64,000 nt of DNA from Thalassia testudinum (taxonomy: Eukaryota; Streptophyta; Magnoliopsida; Alismatales; Hydrocharitaceae): NCBI GenBank assembly GCA_037157565.1, contig JAZHRO010000012.1:3374501-3438500 (forward strand), written 5' to 3'. A program made the position numbers and the translations under genes. The notes under the pieces are model-generated. The model made no database searches. It worked only from the letters and a program-made list of their open reading frames with translations, and was not told where the DNA came from. This document shows, in pieces, positions 22,182-33,015 of this stretch (its first letter is position 1; every line of letters begins with the position of its first letter).

Positions 22182-22464
22182 TTGGCGCCACGTAAGGGGT
22201 GTAAGGGGGGTAGTTATGGGTGGCCAAGGGACACCTCAAAGTGGCACCAACCATGGAGAGCTACCATGGGTTGGCGCCAACTTTGAGGCTTCTAGAAGGT
22301 GGGATTATGTGGATGGTGGAGATGGGTTTAAGGGGAGATGTGTGGTGGAGATGAAGGGGGTTTTTGGAGGGAAAAGTGGCACCAACAAGGGGGTAGTTAG
22401 AGTGGTTTTGGTGCCACTTCTTTTGGTGTCTTTTCAAGGTAGTTGGTAGGCTAGGTTGGCACCA
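22182..22464. promoter_or_regulatory. TTGGCGCC palindromes upstream of the K 5' promoter
   Basis: There are intact sites at 22182 and 22271 and a decayed one (TTGGCACCAA) at 22455, at the same spacing as in the 3' LTR. Confidence 0.45.
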
Positions 22465-22479
22465 AGTAGGGTTAGCTTA

Positions 22480-23230
22480 TGTGGAGCTTAGGTGGAGCTA
22501 GTTGGTGGAGTTGTTAGGTAGGGTTTTTTGGGTGGTAAAAGCCAATGAAGTTGGAGCATAGCTAAGCTAAGCTAAGCTAGCTTAGCTAATGGTGGAGTAG
22601 AGGAGGAGGTGTTGGAGCTAGGGTTTGGAGGGAGAAGCTGGATCTGAAGAATTTGGAGCTGAAGTGGAGTTGGCAGCTGCTGAAGAGGTCAACATGGGGC
22701 TACTCTAGCTGGCTTAGCTTGCTAGTTCTTTGATAGCTACTAAGCCAAGCTAAAGTGAGCTGGCTTCTGTTGAATAGAGCTGAGGTGAGTTGGGTCTGGT
22801 GCTCCCTGGGAGGATTGAGCTGGTTGAGATAGCTAAGGTAGCTTAGCTCAACCAAGTTGAGCTAAGCTGAGTCCCCGGGAGCTGGACTTGAGCTTCCTAA
22901 GCTAGGATGAATTCTTCTTCAACTGGCTGGAGTTGAGTGGAGCTGGATGTAGCTGGATCTAAGCTGGGGTGAACTCCAGTCAACTTAGCTGAGCTAGCTA
23001 GAGCTCCCTGTGGACTAGTGGGAGCTAAGATGAGCTAGTCTCGACTAGGTTGAGCTAGATCTGAGCCGACTTGAGCTAGGGTGAGCTAAGATGAGCTTTC
23101 TTGAGCTGCCATTCTGCTGAGATTAGCTGAATGGAGATGGGATGAGCTATCCCTAGTCCAAGTGAGCTAGGTTCCCACTGTGCTGAGCTGGATCAAGCTG
23201 AGTTCCAGTTAGTCTGAGCTCCTCCTTCAC
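22480..23230. repeat. AGCT-rich low-complexity block, K 5' LTR
   Basis: This is the counterpart of 11540-12300, with the same TAAGCTAAGCTAAGCTAGC run near 22563. Confidence 0.7.
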
Positions 23231-23446
23231 CATTTGCCTTCTTGAGTGCTAGGGTTTTAGGGATCCGTATATCTATTCATCCCTAACACTCACAAAAAAA
23301 ATTTAAACAACAAAAGAAAATGCAATGCATGCCTAACCTAGTTAATGCCTAAATACTGCCCAAAAACCTTTTTGCGGAGCAAAACTCTAAATGCTAGGTT
23401 TGTTTTAATGCATAAGAATGATGATAAACTGTCGTTTATCATTTCT

Positions 23447-24447
23447 TTTTTGAGCAAACAACTCATTTGTATGCAATTCTATAGGCACAATGCCACAACA
23501 TGACATACTGCTATATTTATCAGCGCAACATAACATGACATACGTACTTTTATACGTGAGGCATTCTTGGCGATTTTTGGGATGACCGAAAGGATCTTGG
23601 GTGGCTTATTTGGTGGAAGTGCCTATTCTCAGCACGGGTAGGGAACGAATAAGATGACGTATTTCTGACCTTGATATCAGTACCCTCCTTCAGCCGAGGA
23701 TTCCGTAGAGGATGGTCGTGACCATCCACCTCAGTCCTCGTTTCATCAGAACCCGCTCTCTATGTTTCTGCCTTACTTGGTGGCTCTCGTATGGAATTTC
23801 TCACAGATTTAGTACACAAGAACTGAGAGCGAAAACTATGCCCAACTCCAAGTGTCATTCAATTATTAAAGATTCCTTATACTAGCCTTAGAGCACCAGT
23901 AAACTCTCTACTCTCACCTCACATATATTTTGGTGGAGCTACTAGAAGATAGTTCACCTGACTCCCTGATTGCTGTCCAAGGGTTCAGGAGAAGAAACGA
24001 TGCTTCTCGACAAACTAGAGATGTCTATCGATTTTCGCAGAGGATCAATTGCAAAATCTACATGCAAGTATGAAATTATACTGGATTCTAAGTCTAGGAA
24101 TCTACTAAAGAATAAATCTTTAATAAAACCTCTTGATAAAATGATCTAATCCCCCCAATTGTTGGCAGAAAATTTTCAGTTTTTATGAACTACCCCCCCA
24201 TGCCTAAGTATTTGCATGTCCTCATGCAAGAATTAAAAGAAATTGGAATAAGGCTTGGTGTATGTGGATAGAAATCACCTAGAAGTGCGTCTGAGTTATC
24301 ATTCAGCTCACGCCATTACTGCAATGCTGTACACAATAGCAGAACAATATGCAAAACATTAAGTGAAAAAGAAGTATGCTATGTATATATGGTATGTATA
24401 TATGTATACGTGCTGAGTTTAACGCCTCCAGTTGGGCAACTCATTAG
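23447..24447 (-). other. Element J 3' non-coding region, part next to integrase
   Basis: This non-coding stretch continues the J text broken by K at 10258. It contains the internal polypurine tract at 24192-24204. Between 23447 and 24190 I see no coding frame and no LTR ends, so this is internal J sequence, not a further insertion. Confidence 0.6.
24192..24204 (-). other. Internal polypurine tract of J
   Basis: On the minus strand GGCATGGGGGGGT follows ATGAGGACATGCA, about 240 bp after the integrase stop. It matches the motif in K, K2, M and N. Confidence 0.65.
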
Positions 24448-25769
24448 TCATACATCCTCAAGAAGATGTATCGTTTCGTCAGCAGGAGGACGTTCCTGGG
24501 AAAAGAATGGTTTGAGGCACTGGCCATTAACTGTAAAAACATGCCCAGATTTTGGGTCTCTAATTTGGACTGCCCCGTTAGGATATGAGTGGACCACCAG
24601 AAACGGCCCAGTCTACTTGGACTTGAGCTTTTCCGCAAAGAATTTGAGTCAGGAGTCAAACAACAAAACCTGCTGGTTACGTGCACACTCCTTCCTCCGG
24701 ATGTGGCGATCATGGAAAGCTTTTATCTTGTCCTTGTATATTTTTGCATTCTCATATGCTTCCCGTCTAATCTCCTCTAATTCACTGAGCTGGAGCTTTC
24801 TTTCATAACCTCCGGCCTCGAGGTTAAAATTACACTTCTGCACCACCCAAAAGGCACAGTGCTCCAGCTCCATAGGAAGGTGACAAGCCTTTCCATACAC
24901 CATGCGGTACAGCAACATTCTGAGTGGGGCCTTGTACGTAGTCCGATATTCCCATAGTGCATCGATCAACCGATCGGACCATTCCTTCCTATCAGGTCTA
25001 ACCATCTTTTGAAGGATAAGATTGATTTGATGGTTTGATACTTCATCCTGCCCATTGGTCTGTAGGTGATACGGGGTAGCAATGCGGTGCTACACCTCGT
25101 ATTTCTTCAATAATGACATGAAATGGGCATGGATGAAGTGGCTTCCCCCATCACTTATCTGGGTGCAGGGAACTCCGAATCTCACAAAAATAAATTCCCG
25201 GACAAAGGATATAACAGTCTTATGATCAGCTCATCTTGCTGGGATGGCTTCTACCCACTTTGAGACATAGTATACTACGAGGAGTATGTACTCAAAGCCA
25301 TGCGAGTTTGGGAAGGGGCCCATAAAGTCGATGCCCCAGACGTCGAACACTTCTATGACAAGAATGGATTGGTGAGGCATCATATCTCTCCGGGTCATAG
25401 AACTGGCTACCTGGCATTGCTTACAGCACTTGGCAAATTTGTGTGTATCTCTAAAAAGGTCGGCCAGAAAAATCCCGACTGCAAAATTTTTGCAGCGATT
25501 TTTCGACCTGAAAAATGACCCCCACAAGCATCACTGTGGCAGAAGGATAGCACATTGGAGATTTCTGAATCAGGGACGCATCTATGAATGATCTGATCAG
25601 CCCCAATGCGGAAGAGCAATGGGTCATCCCAAAAATAGAACTTAGCCTCTGATATAAATTTGAGCTTTTGATCCTTGGATAATCCCATAGGTAGCCTGCT
25701 TGCGATAAGATAGTTTGCGATATCAGCATACCAAGGAGACTCAACAGAGTTGATAGATAGCAAAGACAC
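24448..25769 (-). pseudogene. Element J integrase, broken
   Basis: The zinc domain is well kept: [14 protein letters not shown] and CCKQCQ supply the His and Cys ligands. The core follows with WGIDFMGPF (about 25340), ISDGGSHF (about 25160) and QDEVSNHQI (about 25040), so all three catalytic acids are legible. It is spread over three frames (25769-25407, 25527-25231, 25005-24649). The C-terminal part includes [15 protein letters not shown] and [24 protein letters not shown]; a stop after LLFDS precedes the tail VFTVNGQCLKPFF. The end is the stop at 24448-24450. Confidence 0.88.
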
Positions 25770-26560
25770 ATCTGGAAATCAATCTGATATCGGTGGGGAG
25801 TACGGAATGTAGTCTGGGTCTAGCCAAGACAAGTGGTCTGCCACAACATTATGTGCTCTGGCTTTATCATGGATTTCGATATTAAACTCCTGCAACAGAA
25901 GGATCCATCTGATAAGGCGAGGTTTTGCATCCTTCTTTGCCAACAAATGCCGGAGGGCGGAGTGGTCAATGTAAATGATAACTTTGGACCCAAGTATGAC
26001 CTAAATTTCTCCAACCCGAATACTATGGCCAGCAATTCTTTCTCAGTGATTGTATAGTTACACTGAGCCTCGTTCAGTGTTTTGCTAGTGTAGTATATGA
26101 CAAATGAATGGCACTCCCAACACTGGCCAAGAATAGCTTCGACAGCGAAGTCGGAAGCATCACACATCATCTCGAAGTCGAGTGACCAGTTGGGGGATTG
26201 GAGAATAGGTGCACTAGAGACAGTGCTTCGCAAGGTCTCAAAAGCGCTGAGACACGAGGAGTCGAACTCAAAGGGCATGTCGGTTACCAGAAGATTCATT
26301 AATAGGTGAGTAATTTTTGAGAAATCTCGAATGAATCTTCAATAAATCCAACATGCCCTAAGAATGATTTGATTTGTCTAACCGAGCTAGGCGGAGGTAA
26401 TCACGAAATGATTTCAGGCTTAGCTTGGTCAACCTTGAGTCCATTAGAGGAGATCTTGTGACCTCATACGATGCCATCCCTCACCATAAAATGGCTTTTC
26501 TCCCATGAAAGTACTAGGTTAACCTCTATACATCTCCTCAAAATCTTTATGAGGTTATCA
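25770..26560 (-). pseudogene. Element J RNase H and connection
   Basis: A 159-codon frame (26299 to 25820) reads CDASDFAVEAILGQ, YYTSKTLNEAQCNYTITEKELLAIV and GLEKFRSYL. The first two acidic sites of RNase H are present. A frame change after SYLG puts the third site (IYIDHSALRHLLAKKDAKP-like text, 25960-25910) out of register. Upstream, the connection is interrupted by stops. Confidence 0.82.
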
Positions 26561-27290
26561 AGACAAGATGAGAAGTTGTCCATGAACACTTCTACGCAAT
26601 CCCCGATCATGTCTGAAAAGATGGCATCATGCATTGCTGAAAAGTAGCTAGTGCGTTACAGAGGTCAAAAGGCATTCTCTTAAAAGTGAATGTTCCAAAG
26701 GGATGTGTAAAAGTTGTCTTGTCTTGGTCTTCTGGGTTGATTGCAACTTGATTGTACCCGTAGTATCCACCCAGAAAATAGAAGAAACTACGCTCGGCTA
26801 GCCGTTCTAGAATCTGATCAATAAAGGGCAAAGGAAAATGATCCTTTTGGTAGTCGAGTTTAGCTTCTTGTAGTCAATGCAGACTCGCCAAGAAGTCGTG
26901 GTGTGGGTCAGGATGGATTCGCCCAATTCATTTCTGATTACGGTGAGTCCCACCTTTTTGGGCACTATTTGAATGGGACTCACCCACTGGCTATCGAAAA
27001 TTGGATAGATAATGTTCGCATCCAACCATTTAATGATCTCTTTCTTGACAACCTCCAACATATTTGGATTTAGGCATCTCTGAGGCTGTCTCGACGATCG
27101 CACCCCTTCATTAGTGTAGATATGGTGAGTGCAATATGAGGGGCGAATTCTGTGGAGATCAGCAATGCCCCACCCGATCGCAGCCCTATGTGCTTGCAGA
27201 ATGGAGATCAACTGGTGTTCCTGATCCAGAGTCAAGTGAGCATTGATAATCACTGGATATGTCTCACTTTCTCCCAGAAACACGTATTTG
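26561..27290 (-). pseudogene. Element J reverse transcriptase, catalytic residues lost
   Basis: Two frames cover it: 27283-26807 (AIGWGIADLHRI to VCIDYKKLN) and 26831-26607 (PFIDQILERL to the CNALATFQQC region). The metal-binding Asp of FLDG has become Gly (FLGGYYGYNQ), and the FMDD pair reads FMDN near 26580. There is also a frame change in KRDHFPLPF. With two of three catalytic positions changed, this RT cannot be active. Homology to K and N is otherwise high. Confidence 0.88.
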
Positions 27291-28200
27291 AGTGAATCAG
27301 GTAAGGGTTGTAGCTGTAGTAGTGGAAGGTGGGGAGGGTGGGGAGGAGGGTTATGTAGGGGAGGAGAGGAAACAATAGCAGAAATTTACTGATCCTGATT
27401 AATGAAGAATCCGCCTGCAGTGGTCATGTAATCCTGTCTTAAGATATCAGTGTTGGATAGGATAGGATAGTCAGGATCAGGGGTGTTTGGAGCAGATGAA
27501 CACCCATGACAACCAGATCCATGGGATGAAATGTGGATATCAGTAGTCTCAGTCCCGTGTGGATTGCGATCAAAGACCCTTGATAGTGAGGATGAATGTG
27601 CCATTAGGTCGCTACAAAGGAGCCCAATGTTCCCACAGAAAGCTGAATCTTCGTCGTCACTATCCTCCTCGATCAAGTCACAATCAAAGTTCTTTGATGC
27701 TCTGAAAATGTCCAGTCTAAGTTTTTCATTTCCTAGGGCAATCTCCATGCACCCTAATGCATAGTCAATGTTTGCACGGGCGGTTGGCAAAAACGGGCGA
27801 CCTAGAATAATCGGTGCATCACGGAGATTAGGAGGAACTTCCACATCAAGAACAAAAAAGTCCACAGGAAAGCAGAATCCTTGGACTTTTACGATCACCT
27901 TTTCAACCACCCCCCTCGGTGTTTTTACAAATCAGTCAGCCAATTGTATGGTAACCGAGGTGGGCTTTAACTCCTTAAATCGAAATCAATCAAACACTTC
28001 AGTGGGAGTTAGGTTGTTGGGTGACCCCAAATCAAGAAGGGCCTTATCAAAAGGGGAATCCTACAAAAAGCAGGAAATCAGTGGTGTGCCTGGGTCCTTC
28101 TTTTTAGGTGGTAAGTCAGCTAAAATGACTGTGCTACCTTCCTCAGATAATACCGCTTGTCGTTCGGTCCTCTGTCGCCGCTTCGGAGTACAGTAGTCCT
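27291..28200 (-). pseudogene. Element J aspartic protease and linker
   Basis: The active-site region reads KALLDLGSPNNLTPTEVFD near 28060-28000, with the catalytic Asp kept but the usual GAS altered to GSP. A stop follows; the protein resumes as VIVKVQGFCFPVDFFVLDVEVPPNLRDAPIILGRPFL in a 174-codon frame (27910 to 27386). That frame continues through an acidic linker (EEDSDDEDS) towards RT. Confidence 0.82.
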
Positions 28201-30308
28201 TAAAGAACCTAGCAACGGCTAGGATGTGATCTATTGCTTTGAGGAGAGGGACCTAAATGTGAACTTCCTTGAACATAGATTTCAGGTCCTCGAATTTCCG
28301 CGTATCCTTTTTCCTTGATGAATCTTGTGTTAGGGCCGCAGGAAAAGGGATAGGAATTTCAAGGTCTAAAGGCTTCTTTCCTTTATCTAATGAAGATGGC
28401 TTGTGAGAGGAAGAGTGTTGTGAGCCATCTCGTGGTATAGCATAGGAAATATCATTACCTGCTTGCCTAGGTAGTGGGTCCTATGTAGTCTTTCCACTCC
28501 TTAAGGTGATAGCTTTTGCATCGGCGTGCTGTCCATGCAGGGGTAGAGGAGCGGGTTGGTCTGGATACACAGGGTTTAGCAACAGAGGTAGCTGACCGAG
28601 CCCACAACCAGGAGATGCAGGAGGTGCTTGCATAACCGTGTGTGCTTGCCCTTGTGGTGCTTGGAATCTAGGCAGAGTGCCCTGATTCTGCACATATCTC
28701 GGGTTTGGGATAGGTTGGGAGGGTAAAGCTCCCTGTGATCTATGCTCCTGCATCATTTGGTTCTGTGTGTTCTGTATGCTCTGTATTTGGTCAGCCATTG
28801 CCTTCATTATTTGGAGGTTGTCATGAGTAGATTTCTCAATTGATGCCTACAATTCCTCCTTCAGCTACTCCAAAGGGTCGGCCTGCTTTGGAGGGTAGTT
28901 GGCAGCTTGGTGTAGCGGCTGATAGATAGAGCGTGTCTGTTGCTGCTAAGACGGGAATGGCTACTACTTAGGATACGTGTTCTGCACATTCCCGTATTGT
29001 CTAGTCTGGTAGTGTAGAACTTGACTCAGTCTCTGTGGATTACCAGACCAGGCAAAATTGGGATGCTGGCATGCTGGCGCCAACCAGGGTTATATGTTTC
29101 AGAATACAGGTTGTTACACCCGTATCCCTGAATGGCATTGACATCTTCGTAAGCTAAAGATGTCTAAGATGCGAATTCATCAAAAGAATACACACTTGCA
29201 TAATTATGTGGTGCAAAACCCTGATTGTACGGTGCCAGATCCATATAGTTCACGGGTTCCTGGTATGCAGGATCCCGCGAAGATGGAGAGAAAACAACCT
29301 GAGTAATCGGATATGTACGAGCAGAGGGGGCTCGGGATGCTTGAGAGGAGTAAGATGGAGCAGTGCTGCCAGAAGATCTAGATCTTGCCTGCATTAATTC
29401 ATCAAGCTTCTTATCGAGCAGATCCACCTTATCCAACTTTTTGGTGATAATGTCCATGTCAGCTCGGGCAGACTCGGCTTGAGCTTCATGGAAATTAACT
29501 CATTGTTGTCCAGGTCGCTAGAATTGGTTCATTGAGGCGGTGTTCATCGAGTTCTCCACTAAGGACTCGAACAGTTCAAATGCACTGTTCTTGTCTTTTG
29601 CGAGAAAATTCCCACCGCTAGATGCATCGGCCAAGTACCGATGCGTGTCATCTAGCCCATGGTAAAATACTTGCGCGAGGTGCCATTTGGGTACAACATG
29701 GTGTGGGTACTTCCTGAGAAGGTCATGAAATCTGTCCCAGGCAACATGTAGCTTCTCTCCAGGGCCTTGAGCAAATGTAGTGATTGCGTGCCTCATGGTA
29801 TTTGTTAGACTAATCGGGAAGAACTTTTGGAGGAATTCACGATGTAATTCCTCCCAGGTTCCAATTGGCCTCCCGATGGTCTTAAACCAATAAGCAACTT
29901 TATCCTTGAGAGAAAAAGGAAAAAACTTCATGAGAACAATTCCAATATCTATATTCCTGGGTTGGATTGACTCTGCAATCTGACTCAGGTCTTCAAGGTG
30001 CTAGAAGGGATCCTCATTCGAGTTTCCATGGAAATGAGTCTGAATTAGACTTATGATATTCGTCTTTAACCTGATTGCATCTTCGCCTGCAGGAATCCAG
30101 ACCTGAGGTGCTATGATTGTTGCCGCCTGATCATAGAAGTCCCGCATTGTTCTCCGTGTGGTGGGTGCTACATCCAATCTAGTGTCGTGAGAATCCGGTC
30201 GATGCTCTGCTCATATTTCTGTTCCGTTTTCTCAACCTTGGCTTCTAGACGAGCCATTGGGTCCTGATTTTCAGGGTCCTGACGAATTCGAGGACTAGGA
30301 TTAGCCAT
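28201..30308 (-). pseudogene. gag: Element J gag, broken
   Basis: A likely start at 30308 reads MANPSPRIRQDPENQDPMARLEAKVEK, a different N-terminus from the GRRSQ type of F, H, K and M. After stops, a 137-codon frame (29931-29518) gives capsid text FPFSLKDKVAYWFKTIGRPIGTWEELHREFLQKFFP, PKWHLAQVFYHGLDDTH and GGNFLAKDKNSAFELFESLVENSMNTASM. Further frames give the KLDKVDLLDKKLDELM helix (29457-29400) and a Pro/Gln-rich tail with NPRYVQNQG ending in ADAKAITLRSGKTT (28807-28481). The last motif, ITLRSGK, is the usual gag end in this group. Confidence 0.87.
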
Positions 30309-31572
30309 CTCATCTAATCGGGTGGAAGAAGGTTGAGATGAGAGGTTGGGCGAAAATCACCTTTGCTGCCATGGGTTTGGCTCCCAAGGTCCCGCGAGGT
30401 TAGGTCTTAATGACCTTCTTCCTTGCATACACCAACTCAATGGGTTGGTGTAGTCAAGTAGAACAAGGCTAAGGCCTTGTTAATCAGAGTGGCCCTTTAA
30501 TTCAGATGACCTGATTTTTCATTTAAGTTTGTGTTATTAAAAATTTGGCTAGACACCAATTGTAAGGAGTTCCTGCCTCTCAGGCTAACTCGGCTAGGCT
30601 GGTTACGAGGGGACTACGATGAAGGTTTTTCCTTCGGCTTTCGCCTCCGATTCCATTACCCACAGCCATGGTTGTTTGACGCTACCCCGCAACCTTAGAC
30701 ACCAGGTTTTGCAAGAGAGGTTGGAACTACCTAGTAGTTTCAAGCTAAATACAGGTTATTTGATGTATTTTCGTGAAGTCTTAACTTGTTTCTTCAATGT
30801 AGTATATGGTGGATGGTCCACAAGGTGACTCACCTCACTGACTAACTTTTGGACTCGTTAGGGTCCAAGTTAGTCCAATGTGATTCTATTAGCTCATGCA
30901 CTTCTAAGTTGTTTCAAATTAAAGACCATAAATCAAATATAAATTCTCAGGTAAAGATGGAATTCAAATGATTTGAAATTTAGCAAAAAATTCCTTTTTC
31001 AATAAGCTTTTTAGAGTATTTTTTCAGAATTTTTACTATTCCCAACAATTAGTTATGAATTTTTAATTAGCAAGGGGTCAAATCTGGGATTTAGACCCCG
31101 TGTTGATTTTTCTGTTGGAAATAGTACCAAATATGCTCCAAAAATTTTGTAAAAATATGATAATGAAAGATAATTTGATTATCTTTCAAACCCCACTAGT
31201 TGTGAGTAAATTAGATTTGTATGTTGGTCAGAATTGATTTTCAAAGTTCATAAAAGTTCTATTTTTAAGCAATCTAACACATATGTACTCCATGAATTTT
31301 TAAAAATTCCATAGATGGAATTTCTTTTTGGAAATGGTGGCGTTGGAAAGATAATTTGAAAATCTAATTCCAGTAAAAATTTCAAGATTTTTGGAGAATT
31401 AAAAACATAGCTATTGAATTTTGAAAATAACACTTACTTTCCAGTTGAATTTCTAATAGGAATGTGTGCACCTGATTTCCGCAACAACTGCTTCGATTCG
31501 TTCGCCGCTTCTCTGGTTTAATCCTGCACACAAAAATAGTATGTTACAGATGAAATCAAAAGCTGCCTTGCC
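30309..31572 (-). other. Untranslated leader of element J
   Basis: This is non-coding sequence between the gag start and the primer binding site. I see no protein homology. It includes AT-rich text and no obvious further insertion. Confidence 0.6.
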
Positions 31573-31590
31573 TCCCTGGCAATGGCGCCA
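31573..31590 (-). other. Primer binding site of J (tRNA-Asp type)
   Basis: On the minus strand TGGCGCCATTGCCAGGGA follows the U5 end after spacer AAT. The tRNA-like sequence at 8008-8025 is the other end of the same reverse-transcription unit and has the same spacer. Confidence 0.85.
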
Positions 31591-31593
31591 ATT

Positions 31594-31698
31594 TGTTCGG
31601 GGCATAGATCGTGTAAAAGATGAATGCATTACGATATAGCACGAAATACGTCTCGAGCAAATAATTAACGAAACTGGTGAGTCCCGGTTGATCACAGG
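31594..31698 (-). repeat. Family P U5 fragment, minus
   Basis: This 105-bp stretch reads as the end of the P LTR (compare 8029-8135): TGTTCGGGGCATAGATC through GTGAGTCCCGG. It stops at CACAGG, where the expected GAGGCAG continuation is replaced by the opposite strand of the same region. Confidence 0.8.
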
Positions 31699-31834
31699 AA
31701 CGCATGAAATCAAAAGTGCTTTCTGCCTCCCTATGATCGACCGGGACTCACCAGTTCCTTTAATTATTTGCTCAAGACGTATTTTGCATTATACTACAAC
31801 ACGTTCATCTTTTATGCGATCTACTCCCCGAACA
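31699..31834 (+). repeat. Family P U5 fragment, plus
   Basis: This 136-bp stretch matches 7817-7952, from AACGCATGAAATC to CCCCGAACA, and ends at target duplication GACGG (31835-31839). With 31594-31698 it forms a small inverted repeat about 240 bp long. It is all that remains of a right-hand plus LTR. Confidence 0.82.
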
Positions 31835-33015
31835 GACGGCGATGAAGACGCGTAAGGGGATGGCCGCTGGTATTGCGGCATAAGGAAGAATCTTAGGATG
31901 AAGAATCCACTGCTGGTTTTGCATGAACGAACGAGGAAGGAGGTCGAAGATGTCGCTGGAGCTTGCGGAGGATCGTGCCCGAAGAGAAGAGAGGAAGAGG
32001 GGGTTTTCCGACCAAAATTCAAGCTGAGGAAACTCAGCGAGGTTTGGGGGTCCTTTTATAGATCTCTAGAGGTCGATTAGAGCTTGGGAAGCAAGCTTCC
32101 CAAGCTTGGAAGGTCACCAGAGATGGAAACTTGAAAGATACCTGAATCTCTCATGCGTTCACATGAGAGATTGGGAAGGTTGTTGGCTCATGATCGAATT
32201 CATTGGAAAGAGAACTTCTTAAGGAATCTCCCTTCCAATCTTGGAAGGGATTCATTGATTAGAGAACGAGTTCTATTCAATCAAAGGTTGTAGGAGTTGG
32301 AAACCTCTGCGATAATGGCTGAGGAACCTATTTATGAAGACGAAAAAGAAGCTGGGGGGCTTTTTGTAAGGGTTTTTGAAAGTTAAGGGCATGACTGTGA
32401 AAGAAAAGAGTTAGATAGGATCACGGTGCAAACTTGGTCAAGATGATCTTTGATTGGGCCCAAATTTTGGTACAAACCTAATTTGGACCCAATGAATCTG
32501 ATGGTGAAGTCGGATTTAAGCTTTGACCAAGTTTGAGTAGGTAAATTGTGCAGTTACCCAAATTAGGGTAATTTTCTATCTGAGACTCTATTTTAGGTCA
32601 AAACATATTTTGATGGTCAAATCAAGGATGCCAAACCCTAGAGAATATTTTTCTATAAATTTTGGAGGGTTTAGGTGAAATTTAACCTGACCAAAACTCC
32701 TGTTAATCAAGTAGGCCTATTTTTAGGATTTTAGAAGTCATTTAATTCTCAAAACACACGAAAACCCGTTTCTATCTGCACGGACCATCTTTTTAGACAT
32801 TTAAGACCATTTGCCTTTAATTGACCCCTATGAAATCCCGTGATTGCACTGAAATTGAGATGTACTGTTGAAATTGCAGTTGTACCCCTGTTTTACTGTA
32901 TCTCTTTTAGAATGGATTTGTAATGAATTACATCTCTTTGGCGGTTATATATGAGCATTTATTCCTTGATATGACTAATTAAAGCTAGATATGGCTGATG
33001 ATGACGTTATCATCA
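31835..33015 (-). repeat. Family Q LTR inside H gag, right part
   Basis: It continues the LTR broken at 6478. Alignment with the solo Q LTR from 57250 on is clear: GGTTTTG followed by GAGGAAG, GAGCTTGCGGAGG, CTGAGGAAACTCAGCGAGG, a minus TATA box at 32051-32061, GAATCTCCCTTCCAAT, and an end reading CATCA. H gag resumes at 33016. The LTR stands alone, so it is a solo LTR left by recombination. Confidence 0.75.
32051..32061 (-). promoter_or_regulatory. TATA box of family Q LTR
   Basis: CTATAAAAGGA on the minus strand has the same position as the box at 57478 in the solo Q copy. Confidence 0.5.

Larger units (their letters stand above)
10259..23441 (-). mobile_element. Element K, 13.2-kb Athila-like retrotransposon, minus
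   Basis: Two long direct LTRs (10259-12511 and 21193-23441) bracket gag, PR, RT, RNase H and IN on the minus strand. Target duplications TTTCT stand at 10254-10258 and 23442-23446, so the copy is complete at its ends. The primer binding site (21170-21187) is at the right and the polypurine tract (12512) at the left, which fixes the orientation. LTR ends are TG...CA on the left copy and TG...TA on the right. The LTRs remain closely similar, with mostly transition differences by eye. Coding frames carry stops and shifts, so the copy is not autonomous now. Confidence 0.93.
21193..23441 (-). repeat. Element K 5' LTR
   Basis: This is the 2,249-bp partner of 10259-12511. In the living element it would supply the promoter (TATA at 22084-22094, TTGGCGCC sites at 22182 and 22271; the third has decayed to TTGGCACC at 22455). 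Its terminus beside the primer binding site is CATTA instead of CATCA. TTTCT at 23442-23446 is the target duplication. Differences from the other LTR are spread along the length and mostly transitions. Confidence 0.92.
6479..31834. mobile_element. P/J composite: LTR(+), tRNA-Asp, inverted full element, LTR(+) end
   Basis: The insertion is flanked by GACGG at 6474-6478 and 31835-31839, and the uninterrupted target can be read in the related Q LTR near 57245. The ends are those of a normal plus-oriented element: U3 terminus TGATTACAC at 6479 and U5 terminus CCCCGAACA at 31834. Inside, everything is reversed: a complete plus LTR (6479-7952) is joined through a tRNA-Asp sequence (7955-8025) to a complete minus LTR (8029-9528), then the whole coding region on the minus strand, a primer binding site (31573-31590), 105 bp of minus U5 and 136 bp of plus U5. 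K is nested within. The topology is seen directly; its origin from a minus-strand cDNA carrying its primer is inferred. Confidence 0.8.
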
